A program made the position numbers and the translations under genes. Shown in pieces: positions 1-10,640 of a stretch of 64,000 bases of DNA. This DNA comes from Saksenaea vasiformis B4078. Taxonomy: Eukaryota > Mucoromycota > Mucoromycetes > Mucorales > Saksenaeaceae. The notes under the pieces are model-generated. The model did no database searches and had not been told where the DNA came from. It saw only the letters and a program-made list of their open reading frames with translations. Numbering within the stretch: position 1 is the stretch's first letter; each line of letters opens with the position of its first letter. The DNA lies in contig JNDT01001564.1 of NCBI GenBank assembly GCA_000697055.1, positions 113,955 to 177,954 on the forward strand. The letters are read 5' to 3'.

Positions 1-78
1 TGTTCCACTCTCCAAATGATATCTAGAATCCCATCATTCTATGTATGTTTTTTTTATTTGGTAAAAAAGCCAAACACT

Positions 79-1034
79 CTACTTGCGAGACTACGAATGG
101 AACAGATGAGATAAAAAAGAACCCAACTGGTGGCCATCTTACCTTGATCTTCTTGACATAGAATTCAAGTTCCTTACCCTCAAGGATGTAGCCGTCACAG
201 CGACCGGACTGACCAGGGCGGGAAGCAATGATGGCTAAAGAAAAGGGTCAGAGATCCGTTTCTCTGTCTCTCTGATAATTTAGTGTCGTACGTACCATAC
301 AGACGACCGGCGTTGAACTGATCGGCCAAAAGAGGATCGACAGCGGCGGTAGCCTTACGGGCTTCAATCTTCTTCTGGACGCTGTTGGACTTCTTCTCGG
401 TAGTGGCCTCGGCTTCAGTAGCCTTCTTCTTACCGAGGGTGATAGCGTAATGAGATTCGTACCACTGACGGAAGGGGGTGGCATCGATCTGGATCACAGC
501 ACCCTTGACGAGGGTGTTGGTACGGACCAATTCGTTGTTGGAGGCGTTGTAGACGACAGTCAACACACGGGTCTTGCGAGACACACCCTCGGATCCCCAG
601 GAGAAGTTACCGCCATCCAAACGAAGAGCACGATGCTTGACGTTACCACCACGGACACGAACCAAGTGAATGCGCTTGGCACCAAGCTTGGTGTTGGCGG
701 GTTGACGACCCAACTCGAACCTTTTTTTTGGGAATAGGTAAGCATCGTGTCATCATTTTCTACTCCTCCTTCTCCTCCTTCTCCTTCTTTCGTTCGCTTA
801 CTTTCTCTTCTTTCTGTACTGAACACGTCTAGCACCGGTGGCCCTGTAGAAAGACAAATGAGCATCTCGTCCATCCATTCGTCTGTCCTGCAAAGGTACA
901 CTTACGATCGCTTGTGCCTGGAGTCACGGGAGATACCTGATTATCCCGGGAAAAAAATCATACAAGAGTAATCGAAACGGATCGTATTAGTGCCGGATGG
1001 ATTGGTCGTAATGCTGTAACGGATGCATACCCAT
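79..1034 (-). CDS. RPS8: 40S ribosomal protein eS8 (six exons)
   Basis: Small-subunit ribosomal protein eS8, a structural component of the cytosolic 40S subunit. I read exons at 1031-1034, 906-936, 802-843, 296-720, 143-234 and 79-90, all GT-AG and in phase, giving about 201 aa, the usual eS8 length. Family landmarks are visible: [10 protein letters not shown] near the start, the ATGA...[16 protein letters not shown] block, [16 protein letters not shown], and [17 protein letters not shown] near the end. The first coding exon is only ATGG, split before a GGT codon. The last exon codes for SRK and a stop; it is the least certain part, because it rests on one acceptor and a 12-nt exon. Introns are 52-94 nt. 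The large central exon is unambiguous, so identity is secure even if the terminal micro-exons are wrong. Confidence 0.95.
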
Positions 1035-1979
1035 ATTGGACGATATAAAAAGGAAGGATCTCTTGTTCCAGCATCAGCTCTCTCAAGAAAGACGGTGCGG
1101 GTGTGACTCGGTTCCGGAGGAACGGTACCTTTTTTTACCCCATGGTTGGACGATTTGTGCATGAGAAATCTTTTTCACCCTGACGAGAATTTCTTCACGG
1201 CTCTCATGCTCTTGGGCGAAGTTTCGCATTCTGTGTCCTGAGTTTTTCCTTTGCAAGGCGACTTCCATTGTACTATCTTGTGTTTCTTGCATTGGAAGAG
1301 TAGACGTGCCATGCAACGTCGTTAGACTCTATCAATAGCAACTAAGCATTAGAAGCTAATGCAAACGACTTTTCATAGTACACTGTAGGATTTGAGACTG
1401 GAGTTGACCCGCTGAGGAAGAAGCAGACGTTCCCATGCTAGAATGCGCCGAGGCTTCAACACTAATAATATACATTGCACTCCTACGTCAATGATCTGAA
1501 AGTGCGCCATGAGACCATATCATCGACAGGTATCCATGCAGTTACAAACTCTCTTCCTTGTCTCTGTTTTAGCAGGCACCATTCTTCTGACATTTGCCCT
1601 TGCATATGCCTTTAAATACGTATTAGTTTGGATGAAATCTGTCCCTGAAACATTTTTACGCCATCCGATGGGATACTGAGAAACCATCACTGAAGCAATG
1701 AACTGCCGTAGATGAACCCACGCAACGCCCTATCTTTAGGAGATGTGGAAACAGCTTCAATTCATGAGAACATTAAATTGTCGTTTTCCCAAAGAACTGT
1801 GGGCCAGTTACCACACGACATCGAACACTTAGGCATTGCAACCACATGACCAGAAATACCTAAGAACGTCGGGTTTCCATGTTCTTATTTTGATACATGC
1901 TATGAAAGCGTTTACTTCATATACAGCATATGAAACAGTGTTTTATTGCCAAAAAAAAAAAGTTGAATTATGTACAAAT
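1035..1979. other. Intergenic region, nothing recognised
   Basis: Upstream of eS8 I see no convincing coding exon, RNA gene or repeat. The promoter of the eS8 gene should lie at its left edge, but no clear TATA element is seen near the start codon. Only short overlapping reading frames on both strands are present. Confidence 0.5.
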
Positions 1980-3910
1980 TGCTTTTAGATTCTCGCAGCG
2001 TTGCAATATGACACCTGGAGTCAGTTGGTATCATTCCAGGCCAGCCGATGTAGGAGCGTTTGCTATGGTCTAATGAGCTTGCGAGAGATCCAGCACATGC
2101 CAAGACCTGCATTAGCTTCTCGCATGCGCATTTGTAGTTGGACAACACTGTGCGGAGCAATACAATCCAGATACTCTGCTTTGGCGACAAGATATCTGTC
2201 TATATGCTCATGGCGATAGGCAAGAAGCCCCCTTGTTGCGGGGCCGTGCAACATAAAGGCTAATTGCTCACCAAACGGGGGCATCTCTGCGTTGCAAAAG
2301 ATAGGCCTCTCAGTCTCTTTTCACATTCTAGGCTCATGGCAGTGCTCGTAGGTTTCGGACTCGTCTACTTATAAAAATATGAATGCACTGCTCTGAGATT
2401 CGCAAACTCAGAGCAATCCTTACCTGGTAACCTCTTGAGGATCTTCCTCATCCAGTCCCCCACTGAAGAGAAATGGCGCAAGCTTTGGATAGGTCTAATG
2501 AAGTACGTCTGAACTCTTTGAAGGCCAACCTTCTTGAATTTGAGTCGCATGCTTGCTTTCTGTTCTCGTTATCCTGCTGCTCCACGATCACGCTTGGCAC
2601 AACGTAGATCAGGAAATCGATCCAGTCAACTGCACGGGTCTGCGTTGGTCGGCGGAAATAGTCTAAATGGTATGGGAAAATAAGTTTCATACGTTTGACC
2701 CGGTGTACGTGAGAGTTAATCATACCAGGAAAATTTCCCTCAAATATGGATGGCGGCTTGTCACGTCCAAACGTTACTGTATCACTTACTTGTAAACGCA
2801 TTGTTTCTGGAAGATCGAAGGACGTGGACACCTCCGGATAGTTGCAGCTTATCATTCTGTAGACGCTGAAAGCAACATTCCTTCCCCAGCAGTGCATCTC
2901 TTCCCACCCGAAGAACGACACTTCGTGGAACGATTCCATCAATGCGAATGGTGTTCCTTGCTTGATACCAGTAGCCTATCATTGTTAAATGGATGGTAAG
3001 TAACACTGAAACGATATTCCCGCCCAAAAAAAAGGCACCTACAGCATCTCCTTGGGAGAATAACTCCGGTGTTCGCTCTTCACCAACGTCAGGAAAGTAT
3101 TTTCCACGGTTATTTTCCTTGGATTTGGCCTTGGTCGTGCATATTCTGCAACCATATATAGAATTATGGCCCTTGTGGTAGATCAAATCCGTGACGGCCG
3201 GGATGTCACCTGTAGCCAAGAAGAGATGGACCTTGGCTTGGACAGTGTAGTTTTCGGACATCACCGTCATGCCTTTGGTGCTCAAAATTTCCAACTCGGA
3301 AAGGAATGGTTTCAAGAAGCTGAAGATGTCGGCAGGCTTTTTTGGTCCAGAGATCATCGCGATCTGCAGTATATTCTTGTTCATGTACCTAATACATCAA
3401 TCAGTTTGTATTCAATGTAAAATAAAATAGGCATTACCGCTCTTCTGGTGGAAAATTGAGGACAACCACATGGACGATCGTCTGACTCGTGGGACTCTCC
3501 ACAAAGGGCGCATAGCCATCAACGAACAAAGCAAGAGCGATGTCGTCAGGGCCAGTGAATAACCTCTGCTTGACGTGTTGATATACTTTCCCATCAAATA
3601 TGTCACGCATGGTACCGTATTCAGAGGAAACAAAATCGTGGCGATACCGAAGCTTCTTTCTTGTTTCACTGTCTGCCAGCAGTAGTGCGAGCTGCGACCC
3701 GATCGGTATCTAACGATGGGAAGAGACGTCGTTACTGCCACAGGGACATATCTGACCTTCTTCCAAAAGCCGATAAGAGGAGTTTTAGGCTGGCATTTAT
3801 TCTCTTGTTGCTGACAATTACTATGGGAATGTTATACGTGGCTCCACTAAACTCTGGATCCACGCTGTCCATGTCAAAATCGTTGCGCCACTCGTAGCCA
3901 TCCTCCATTT
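1980..3910 (-). mobile_element. Decayed Tnp2-type (CACTA-like) transposase gene
   Basis: Minus-strand coding remnants match the order of a Tnp2-like transposase of the kind repeated in Mucorales genomes. From upstream to downstream I see an acidic N-terminal piece (about 3910-3760); a segment with GTMRDIFDGKVYQ and DDIALALFVDGYAPF (about 3700-3440); a segment with GPKKPADIFSFLKPF, ATGDIPAVTDL and YGCRIC (3384-3000); and a segment with the aspartate/tryptophan-rich DWIDFLIYVVP and SLQW motifs (2940-2450). Introns can still be read between 3438 and 3388 and near 3698, with phase kept. Frames are lost after SLQW, and a possible C-terminal remnant lies at 2284-2063. The element appears incomplete. 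Family identity is from remembered motifs, not a search, and element ends are unknown. Confidence 0.6.
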
Positions 3911-5081
3911 AAATTCCCGTATGACCATTGGCGTAAGATGATCGGTCAGAGGCCGCCACCCTGTCGTCAACACTTTCAGAATATCTGCCTGCGAGGTTAA
4001 CCTCTCCCCTTCTCAAAAATACTCTGAGATCCGTGCGCCGCTGAATTCAATTTTGTGTTCAGCGCTCTTAAAAAGGAATTGATGATCTGTGATCGGTAAT
4101 ATCAGCTCCGTAGCTAGATCTATCTCATTTCTCGCCCATGCTGGAGTGTACCTTCTCAGATATCTCCAAGGAGACGCAGCAAAGCACTCCAGCAGCGAGC
4201 AAGCTTAACTACTGAATGAATGAACGGGTACTGCGCTAGTTTCTATCTTGCGGTTTTTTGTTCCTTTGCTGTTACTAAGGTGAATCGAGCCGAACCCCTT
4301 ACAGATACATGATTAGAACAAACTATTGATTATTACTTGATAATATTTAGGTAGATGTAGAAACTGAGAGAGCTATTACCCGTTTTCTATTACAGAAGAA
4401 TTACCCTAAATTGATAAGAAACGCAATTGCTCTGGATGAGAAAAGCAGGTAAAAATTTTTCATATCTACTTGGTAACCACACACCAAACTATCCCATAAT
4501 GATACACTTTGGGTGAGTTAGCTGGTTTTCTTCCATAAATCCGTTTCGTATCACCGGAAATGGAGTCCAAGTACGATTTTGTAGCATCGAAAAGGATCCA
4601 AGACAGCCATTGACAGGTTTTTCGATTGCTCCTCCCCCCCCCCGAATGGTTTTGAATACTGCGTCGGCAACGACGATATAACGCGTCGTAAGGCTTTCTT
4701 GGGAAAAATGCATCCTTCTTACAACGGATCATGAGTAGAGTCTAAACCCGTATAGATATACCTCGATTCTACTTTGAACTTCTAATTTGCTTAACAAGAC
4801 TTGCCACACGGTTCGATAGGTAGGACGATCATTGCTCTCAGTTTTCTTCTTTAGATAGGCGGACAACAAACTATGTGTTTCATTGATTTATTGATTATGA
4901 GTAACTTTGTGTTTGGGTAGCAAGTGCTCTCTTGTGTGGATTGCACCGATGTTTTACTTTGCAGAAGGCGCATTGTCGTTTTTCCCAGAGGCTGAATGCT
5001 AATGCTGAGTTACAACCTCCGTTTCAAAAGGCAAGAAAATAAACGCCTTTTGTGCGTCTCTCTCTTTTTGTACGGGGAGCG
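3911..5081. other. Intergenic region, nothing recognised
   Basis: No exon set with conserved motifs could be assembled. A short run of C sits at about 4634-4643. The right end holds the presumed promoter and 5' leader of the SEH1 gene; no obvious TATA box is seen. Confidence 0.45.
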
Positions 5082-6771
5082 ATGAGCAGTATTACAAAGT
5101 TTGATACGGCCCATGAGGATCTCATTCATGACGTTGCTTACGATTTCTATGGCAAACGACTCGTCACTTGTTCGTCTGATCAGCGATTAAAAGTATGGGA
5201 TTTTGTTGAACGAGACGATTCTGCAGTCTGGGAATTAAACGATTCGTGGAAAGCACACGATGCATCCATTCTAAAAGCCGTCTGGGCTCATCCTGAATGC
5301 GGTCAAGTCATTGCCAGTTGTTCATTCGACCGACAAGTGAAGATATGGGAAGAACAAGCAACCGGTAAGGCGGTAGGATTGGGAAAACGCGAGTTTTCTA
5401 ACGGGATAGGGCATGAAAGAACCCAAGAATAGTCAAAAACGATGGGCAGAACGGTTTCGATTGGTGGAATCGCGTGGAGCTGTATTGGATGTCGCTTTTG
5501 CACCGACACAAGGTGCGCTTCGCCTGGTAAGGGACATGTGGAGGCATATTATGTGGGAGGCTCGACTCATGGAATGAAAGGCTACTTGCGCGGCGGATGG
5601 TATTGTTCGCATTTACGAAGCATTTGAACCAACCAACTTAACCCAATGGGGGCAAATGGAGGAATTTGAGATTGCGACGTCTGCGTACAGTTTGTCAGAA
5701 GGCAGCAAGGGTTCACAGCAACCACCGCCGCCACCTCCCCCAGCACCCCCGCAACAACAACAACTTGTGCCTGCCCATACCAATAGTACCAGTTCCAGTA
5801 GTAGTTCTGTGGTCAGTCATGCATTATCCAATCCAGTGGATGGTGGTGCAGGAACGGGATTGGGATATGGTACAGGACCTAGTCCTTTTCCAGGAGCAGT
5901 AAGCGGAACAGCCAGCGGACAAGGAGTTTCGCCTGGATCAGGCGCTGGGGGTGGGGGTGGAGGTAGTACAGGCCAAATGCAGAATAGTGCGACAAGTGGT
6001 GGACCAAATCATCATCGACCGGTGGATGCAGACAGTGGTTACTGTATTGATTGGTGTCCAAATCGAACTAGTACCCCCATGATGGTGGTTGGGTTAGGAA
6101 AAGAAATTGGAGCCAGGGTAAAGAAAGACAAATAAGATGGTATACGGTTGACGAAAAAAGCCATAGATTTTTAAACACGATGGCCATAATCGATGGTACC
6201 CTGCAGAACCTTTGATGGGTCATACACAAGAAGTGCACGATGTCAGTTGGGCACCAAGTATAGCCAGGTAGAAAAAAGAGAAAAAAAAGAGGGGAAGATA
6301 GCGTGTTGATTTTATTTGTATTTTAGATCGTATCAGCTGATTGCGACAGCATGCAAAGACCATCATGTCCGGATATTTAAATTGACCGAACAGCCTTCAG
6401 GCAGTAATAATCATGCTGCTGCTGCTGCTGCTGCAGGTCAGCGTTATGGGTTGTTAGGTCCACGTCAAATGGGTAGTTCATCTACACCTTCACGGCCAGG
6501 CCATCGATCCATGCAAGTAGAACTGATTGCGTCCTTCGATGACCATCATGCCGAGGTAATAAAAAGAAAAAAAAAGTCAAAGCGAGATAAGTTGTTCATT
6601 TAATGATTGGTAAAATAGGTTTGGCATGTAGAGTGGAATGTTACGGGTACAATCCTTTCATCTTCAGGTGATGATGGTAAACTTCGGTTATGGAAGGCAG
6701 GATTTGATGGACAATGGCGGCAAATGGCAGTGATAGCAGCAAATCAACAAATACCACCGTACTTGCGATAA
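5082..6771 (+). CDS. SEH1: Nucleoporin SEH1, WD40 protein with low-complexity insert
   Basis: SEH1 is a WD40 beta-propeller shared by the Y-shaped nuclear pore subcomplex and the SEA/GATOR2 complex on the vacuole. The start [20 protein letters not shown], then [27 protein letters not shown] and VKIWEE, are SEH1 hallmarks. Later exons give [80 protein letters not shown] and [14 protein letters not shown], ending PPYLR. Introns are short; junctions at about 5375-5413, 5527-5579, 6119-6167, 6268-6325 and 6556-6618 keep frame. The first donor (GTAGGA) is weak, but it is the only phase-compatible choice I found. Between the IYEAFEP blade and YCIDW lies an insert of about 110 residues (bases roughly 5700-6030) rich in P, Q, S and G, which family members normally lack. 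Confidence 0.93.
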
Positions 6772-6982
6772 CATGAAGTCTGTGTCGATCTTTGTGACAC
6801 CTTTTATGCAGAAATTTTATTGAGATGATTGAACTGAATGCGAGAGAAACTGGGTCCATGATTTTCTTGTTATACTGTTGGTTCAACTTATTGTATAATG
6901 AACCACGTCATCGAAGTTTTGATATGTTCAGTCCCCTGCAATTCTAAGAAGATACAGCTCCCTTCTGTGTATATGTGTGTGC

Positions 6983-6984
<2 letters not shown>

Positions 6985-7044
<60 letters not shown>

Positions 7045-7340
7045 CACACACAATGGACACTAGTTGAAATGTATATATATTTATATATATATATTTTTGG
7101 ATTTCTTCTTCCTTCTCTCCTTACATGCTTTCAAAGGTAGTAATAATAATAGTGATAATGAAACAACGTATATATATATATATGTGTGTGTTATATATAT
7201 ATATAGAAAGTATGAGAGTAAAAGAAAGAGAGAAAGAGAGAAAAAGAGAAAAAGAGAGAGTGAGAGTGAGAGAGAGAGAGTGTGTGTGTGTGTGTATCCG
7301 TGTGTGTGTATCCGTGTGTGTGAGAGTGAGAGAGAAGGCA
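6985..7340. repeat. Microsatellite cluster: (GA)n, (TA)n, GA/GT-rich
   Basis: A pure (GA)n run covers 6985-7042 (29 units). It is followed by TA-rich runs at about 7070-7092 and 7170-7205, then a purine-rich GA stretch with (GT)n blocks at about 7205-7340. The dinucleotide composition makes long but meaningless open frames (for example runs of Arg/Glu). The cluster lies between the 3' end of SEH1 and the 3' end of the AT-hook gene. Confidence 0.95.
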
Positions 7341-7391
7341 AAGAAGAAAGAAAAAAAAAGGGGGAATGACTTGCAATTTTTCTTTTTTTTT

Positions 7392-7778
7392 TTAGGCCAC
7401 AGTGGGTTGTTGTTGTTTCCTTGGTCTACCGCGTCCTCTTTTCACCACCGGTTCATTTGGTTTCTCTTTTGTTTCTTCTTTTGGATGCTTACGCGGTCTA
7501 CCACGCTTTCTCTTTATTGGCTACAAAAAATAATCAATGTTAAAAAAGAAAAGAAAAAAGAAAAAAAGAAAAGAAAATAGTACCATTTCCTCGACGACTT
7601 TTTCATTCTTTTGCTCTGTAGCGGTGTCATCCAACGCTTTAATCTTTTTTTCTTGTGTTTCTTTTATTTCTTTATTTTCACTGGTCGATGAACTGTTTTC
7701 ATCCTTTGTATTTTTCGGCGGTCGACCTCTTTTACGGGGTGTTGTTGGTGTTGAGTTGCTATCCGTTTTGGGCGTCAT
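7392..7778 (-). CDS. Small protein with three AT-hooks (HMGA-like)
   Basis: Two exons, 7584-7778 and 7392-7520, joined by a 63-nt GT-AG intron in phase 0, give about 107 aa. Three AT-hook cores are visible: RKRGRPPK in exon 1, and KRGRPRKHPK and RGRGRPRKQQQ in exon 2. The hooks are separated by Ser/Thr/Glu/Lys-rich linkers, and there is no other domain. AT-hooks bind the minor groove of AT-rich DNA, so a nuclear architectural or chromatin role like HMGA is inferred. The start is the first ATG of the open frame (MTPKTDSNS); the reading ends at PTVA. It converges on SEH1 across the microsatellite cluster. Confidence is good that it is a gene, moderate for the exact role. Confidence 0.75.
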
Positions 7779-8289
7779 CAATAAAAATAAAAAAAATAAA
7801 ATAAAAAAAAAAACTTGTGCACGAACAGAAAAAGAAAACCTTTTTGTGAACGAGAACTGGTTTTTTTTTCTTTTTTTTTCTTCTTTTTTTTATTGGCGCG
7901 TTTTTTTTTTTTTTTCCTTCTGTCACACAGCGGAGTTGATAAGCGTGTCATGCTCACTCTCACAGGAATTCTTAGTGAAGAAATGACAAACAAAGAAACA
8001 CTTTCCCAAGTCAAACCAAAATAGTAAACGTCGATCTATAAAATAATACAATAATATTGGGATATTGTATATGTTAACTATCCATATGAAACTAATCTTC
8101 TTCTTTTTTTTTTTCTTTGTTCATCGGAATTATAATGCATGTATGTTCTGGATTACCTATATCACTCTACACACAATACACATGATATCATTCAAATAAT
8201 ACTACTACTACTTTATTGATTAATTTGACCAATGAATCCCATTTGTCAGATGATAAATAAAAATATACTTTTATCGAGATTTCAGACTT
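7779..8289. other. Intergenic region, A/T homopolymer-rich
   Basis: This stretch has long T and A runs (7790-7920) and AT-rich sequence. It should hold the promoter of the AT-hook gene. No coding exon or RNA gene is recognised. Confidence 0.5.
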
Positions 8290-9075
8290 ACCGATAAATT
8301 CTGCATCCTTTGCTAATTTTGTCGTTCTGATTGTCTTTGATAAATGCCCATCCATCAGCGGACCATGTAGTCCAATCCGAAATTCTGGACCTTTGGCTTT
8401 TTGTAATAAGCTACATGTCCCTGTACGTCCGATAGAATGACATGAACCATCCGTAAATAACTTTCATTCATGCTTCTATTTTCTTTAAGATGAAAGTGGT
8501 CCCGAGCGATTACGTCAAAGAAACTATACGCTTTTCTTGCCATCCGTTTTATGATGCAATATCTAAAAATAATGCGAACAATACCACCTTCATCCTTTAC
8601 CTAACTTATCCGCAAGTACATCAACCTGCCATTTCTTGCTTCTGCATGATACTACAGAGTCAATGTAAGATACAAGATATTGAGGCCGGAATCTCCCATC
8701 GAATGGCTTTTGCCAACCTGCTACAATTCTCGGAATCGAAAAGAGTCCCGTAGCAAGTCGATAGACAAAAAAAAAAAAAATTAGTAAAAATTAGCATTAC
8801 AAGGATGGAGATTCTCTCTAAATAGTATGATTTATTGTAGGAGGCGAAGATAACAAAAAAGTTAACTAAACTCGAGACTGATCTTGTTGTTTCTTTGCAA
8901 GTCCAACTGTAACAATAAAAAATGATCGAATGTAATCAGGACTTACTGACACATATACTTTGGAGATGCTGTCCTTTCTAGACAAAGACTAAAGAGGCAT
9001 GGCTTGTCGTTTTCGTGGGGTGTCCGTACACAACTACTGTTTTGGCTATAAGTCCAATCAAGCTGGTAAGGGATC
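8290..9075 (-). pseudogene. Possible relic of a glycosyltransferase-like spliced gene
   Basis: Two minus-strand exons can be joined in phase. One (about 8755-8585) reads ...RPQYLVSYIDSVVSCRSKKWQVDVLADKLG; after a GT-AG intron it continues with TCSLLQKAKGPEF, GLHGPLMDGHLSK and KLAKDAEFIG, ending at a GTAAGT donor near 8292. The pattern of basic residues, then VD, then G-x-C, weakly recalls the alpha-1,3-fucosyltransferase (GT10) core, but the following conserved ENS...DY.TEK block was not found downstream. A further open exon with a good donor sits at about 9062-8955. This is a tentative call: it may be a decayed gene or an unrelated lineage-specific one. Confidence 0.25.
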
Positions 9076-9212
9076 ACCAAAGATAATCGTAAACAGAAGA
9101 AATAAAAATAAGATAAACGGATGATGATCTTTATTGCACAAACTACGCGGGATATTTATATACATTATTTTTTCTATTGTTTTCTATGAACGGAAGATGC
9201 GAGAAGTGTCTA

Positions 9213-9261
9213 AGAACTTCTTGGAAGTTAATCGCAACTTCGAGAACTTCCTGGAAGTTCT
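9213..9261. repeat. Paired palindromes upstream of tRNA-Lys region
   Basis: A 19-bp palindrome AGAACTTCCTGGAAGTTCT (9243-9261, one central base) is preceded 30 bp away by the near copy AGAACTTCTTGGAAGTT (9213-9229). Spacing of GAA and TTC does not fit a heat-shock element. Confidence 0.8.
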
Positions 9262-9407
9262 TCGGTAAAATAATTTTGCGGGTAAGGGTCCGACAGGCTT
9301 TAGGATGCCTTTGGCCTGATCGGTCAGCGGGAGATCGTGCAACCTGAATAACAAATTTAATTGGCTAAAATATTGTACTACCAAAAAGTTCGGAAAAGAA
9401 AAGTGAA

Positions 9408-9479
9408 AGCCCTACGGGGGGGTCGAACCCCCAACCTTGAGATTAAGAGTCTCACGCTCTGCCATTGAGCTAGCAAGGC
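9408..9479 (-). tRNA. tRNA-Lys (anticodon CTT)
   Basis: The minus strand folds as a complete 72-nt tRNA without intron. The acceptor stem is GCCTTGC with GTAGGGC (two G-U pairs). The D-arm is TAGCTCAATGGCAGAGC. The anticodon stem TGAGA/TCTCA encloses the loop CTCTTAA, giving anticodon CTT (lysine, AAG codons). The T-arm is GGGGG-TTCGACC-CCCCC. The discriminator base is T; CCA is not encoded, as usual for a nuclear gene. A T-run on the transcribed strand (pol III terminator) was not clearly seen immediately downstream. Confidence 0.92.
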
Positions 9480-10059
9480 CTTTTTGGTCGCAAAACCATG
9501 CTATTGAACAAGTTTGCAAAACTATGCTATCTAACAGGCTGACAAATACAGAATCATCTAGTTTAATAAATAAAAAACTAGTTTTAAATGATAAAAAAGT
9601 TATTTTTTATATTTTTATTATTTTTAAATTATATTTTATTTATAAATAATATAAATATATTTAAACAAAGTTAGATAGTTATAAATATATTATATCTGTT
9701 AAATTTATTTTAGAAGGATAGTCATGTCTCATTAGAATATCTGAAAGTTTAGTAAATGCTGCATGTTTATACATTATATGTCATTTCTTTCAAAAGACCC
9801 CTTCTAAATAAAATAAGTACATCTTCTTTAGAAGTATTTATACTATTGTACAGTAGTGATCATTTCAATCGATCATATTTCTTTGAATATCAGCAGCTAC
9901 TCAAATGTTATATATTTAATCATCTTTTGATTCAGAAAATAATCTTATATTTACAAAACTTTTGGATATCTGCCTTATAAGTTATATTGTTCAAGCTAGT
10001 TAATTTATTTGTAATATTCTATTGTAAGAAATAACATTATAAAAAATAATAATAATTAA
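9480..10059. other. AT-rich island without genes
   Basis: From about 9530 to 10059 the sequence is strikingly AT-rich (long ATAT/TTTA tracts) compared with flanks. No coding exon with sensible composition is seen. It begins right beside the tRNA gene and ends at the minisatellite. It may be a decayed insertion, but no LTR, TIR or protein remnant is visible. Confidence 0.5.
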
Positions 10060-10640
10060 AATAAAAAAAAGACAATGACAGAAAAGATAGTAGTAAAAAA
10101 AGAAACAGCAGCAAAAAGAATGGTAATAAAAAAAAGAGCAGTAGTAAAGAGAAGAACAGTAGTAACAAAAAATGGCAGCAAAAAAGAATGGCAATGAAAA
10201 AAAAATGGTAATGACAAAAAGAATAGCAGTGAAAAAGAATAATAATGACAAAAAGAACAGCAGTGAAAAAGAATGGCAATGAGAAAAATAATGGTAATGA
10301 CAAAAAGAACAGCAGTGAAAAAGAATGGCAATGAGAAAAATAATGGTAATGACAAAAAGAACGGCAGCAAAAAAGAATGGCAATGACAAACAGAACGGTA
10401 ATGACAAGAAGAACGGTAATGACAAAAATGAACAACAGTGAAAAAACGAAGTGCACTGAAGAAAAGAACGGCGCTGAAGAAAAGAACGGCACTGAAAAAA
10501 AAAACGCCAATAAAAGAAAGGAATTGGCACTGAAAGAAAAAAGAGCGACAATGAAGAAAGAAATAGCACTGAAAAAAAGAATGGCAATGACAAAAAGAAT
10601 GGTAATGACGAAATGAATGGCAGGGAAAAAAAAAGGAATG
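10060..10640 (+). repeat. Degenerate 18-bp purine-rich minisatellite
   Basis: Imperfect tandem units of about 18 bp, consensus GGYAATGACAAAMAGAAY, run through this stretch and alternate with variants such as GGCAGCAAAAAAGAAT and AGCAGTGAAAAAGAAT. Units are clearest between about 10170 and 10440. The unit length is a multiple of three and would read GNDKKN, but frames shift repeatedly. The long minus-strand Phe/Leu/Ser-rich frames here are by-products of the repeat. Confidence 0.85.

Noticed and set aside
721..801. Possible C/D-box snoRNA in an eS8 intron (ATGATGA present)
   Set aside because: The intron is 81 nt, and after the C-box-like motif there is no room or CTGA for a D box with guide.
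7064..7580. Arg/Glu- and His/Thr-rich frames in the microsatellite cluster
   Set aside because: They are simple translations of GA and GT dinucleotide repeats.
9213..9261. Heat-shock element
   Set aside because: GAA and TTC units are separated by 1 or 3 bases instead of the required 2, so the nGAAn/nTTCn alternation is broken.
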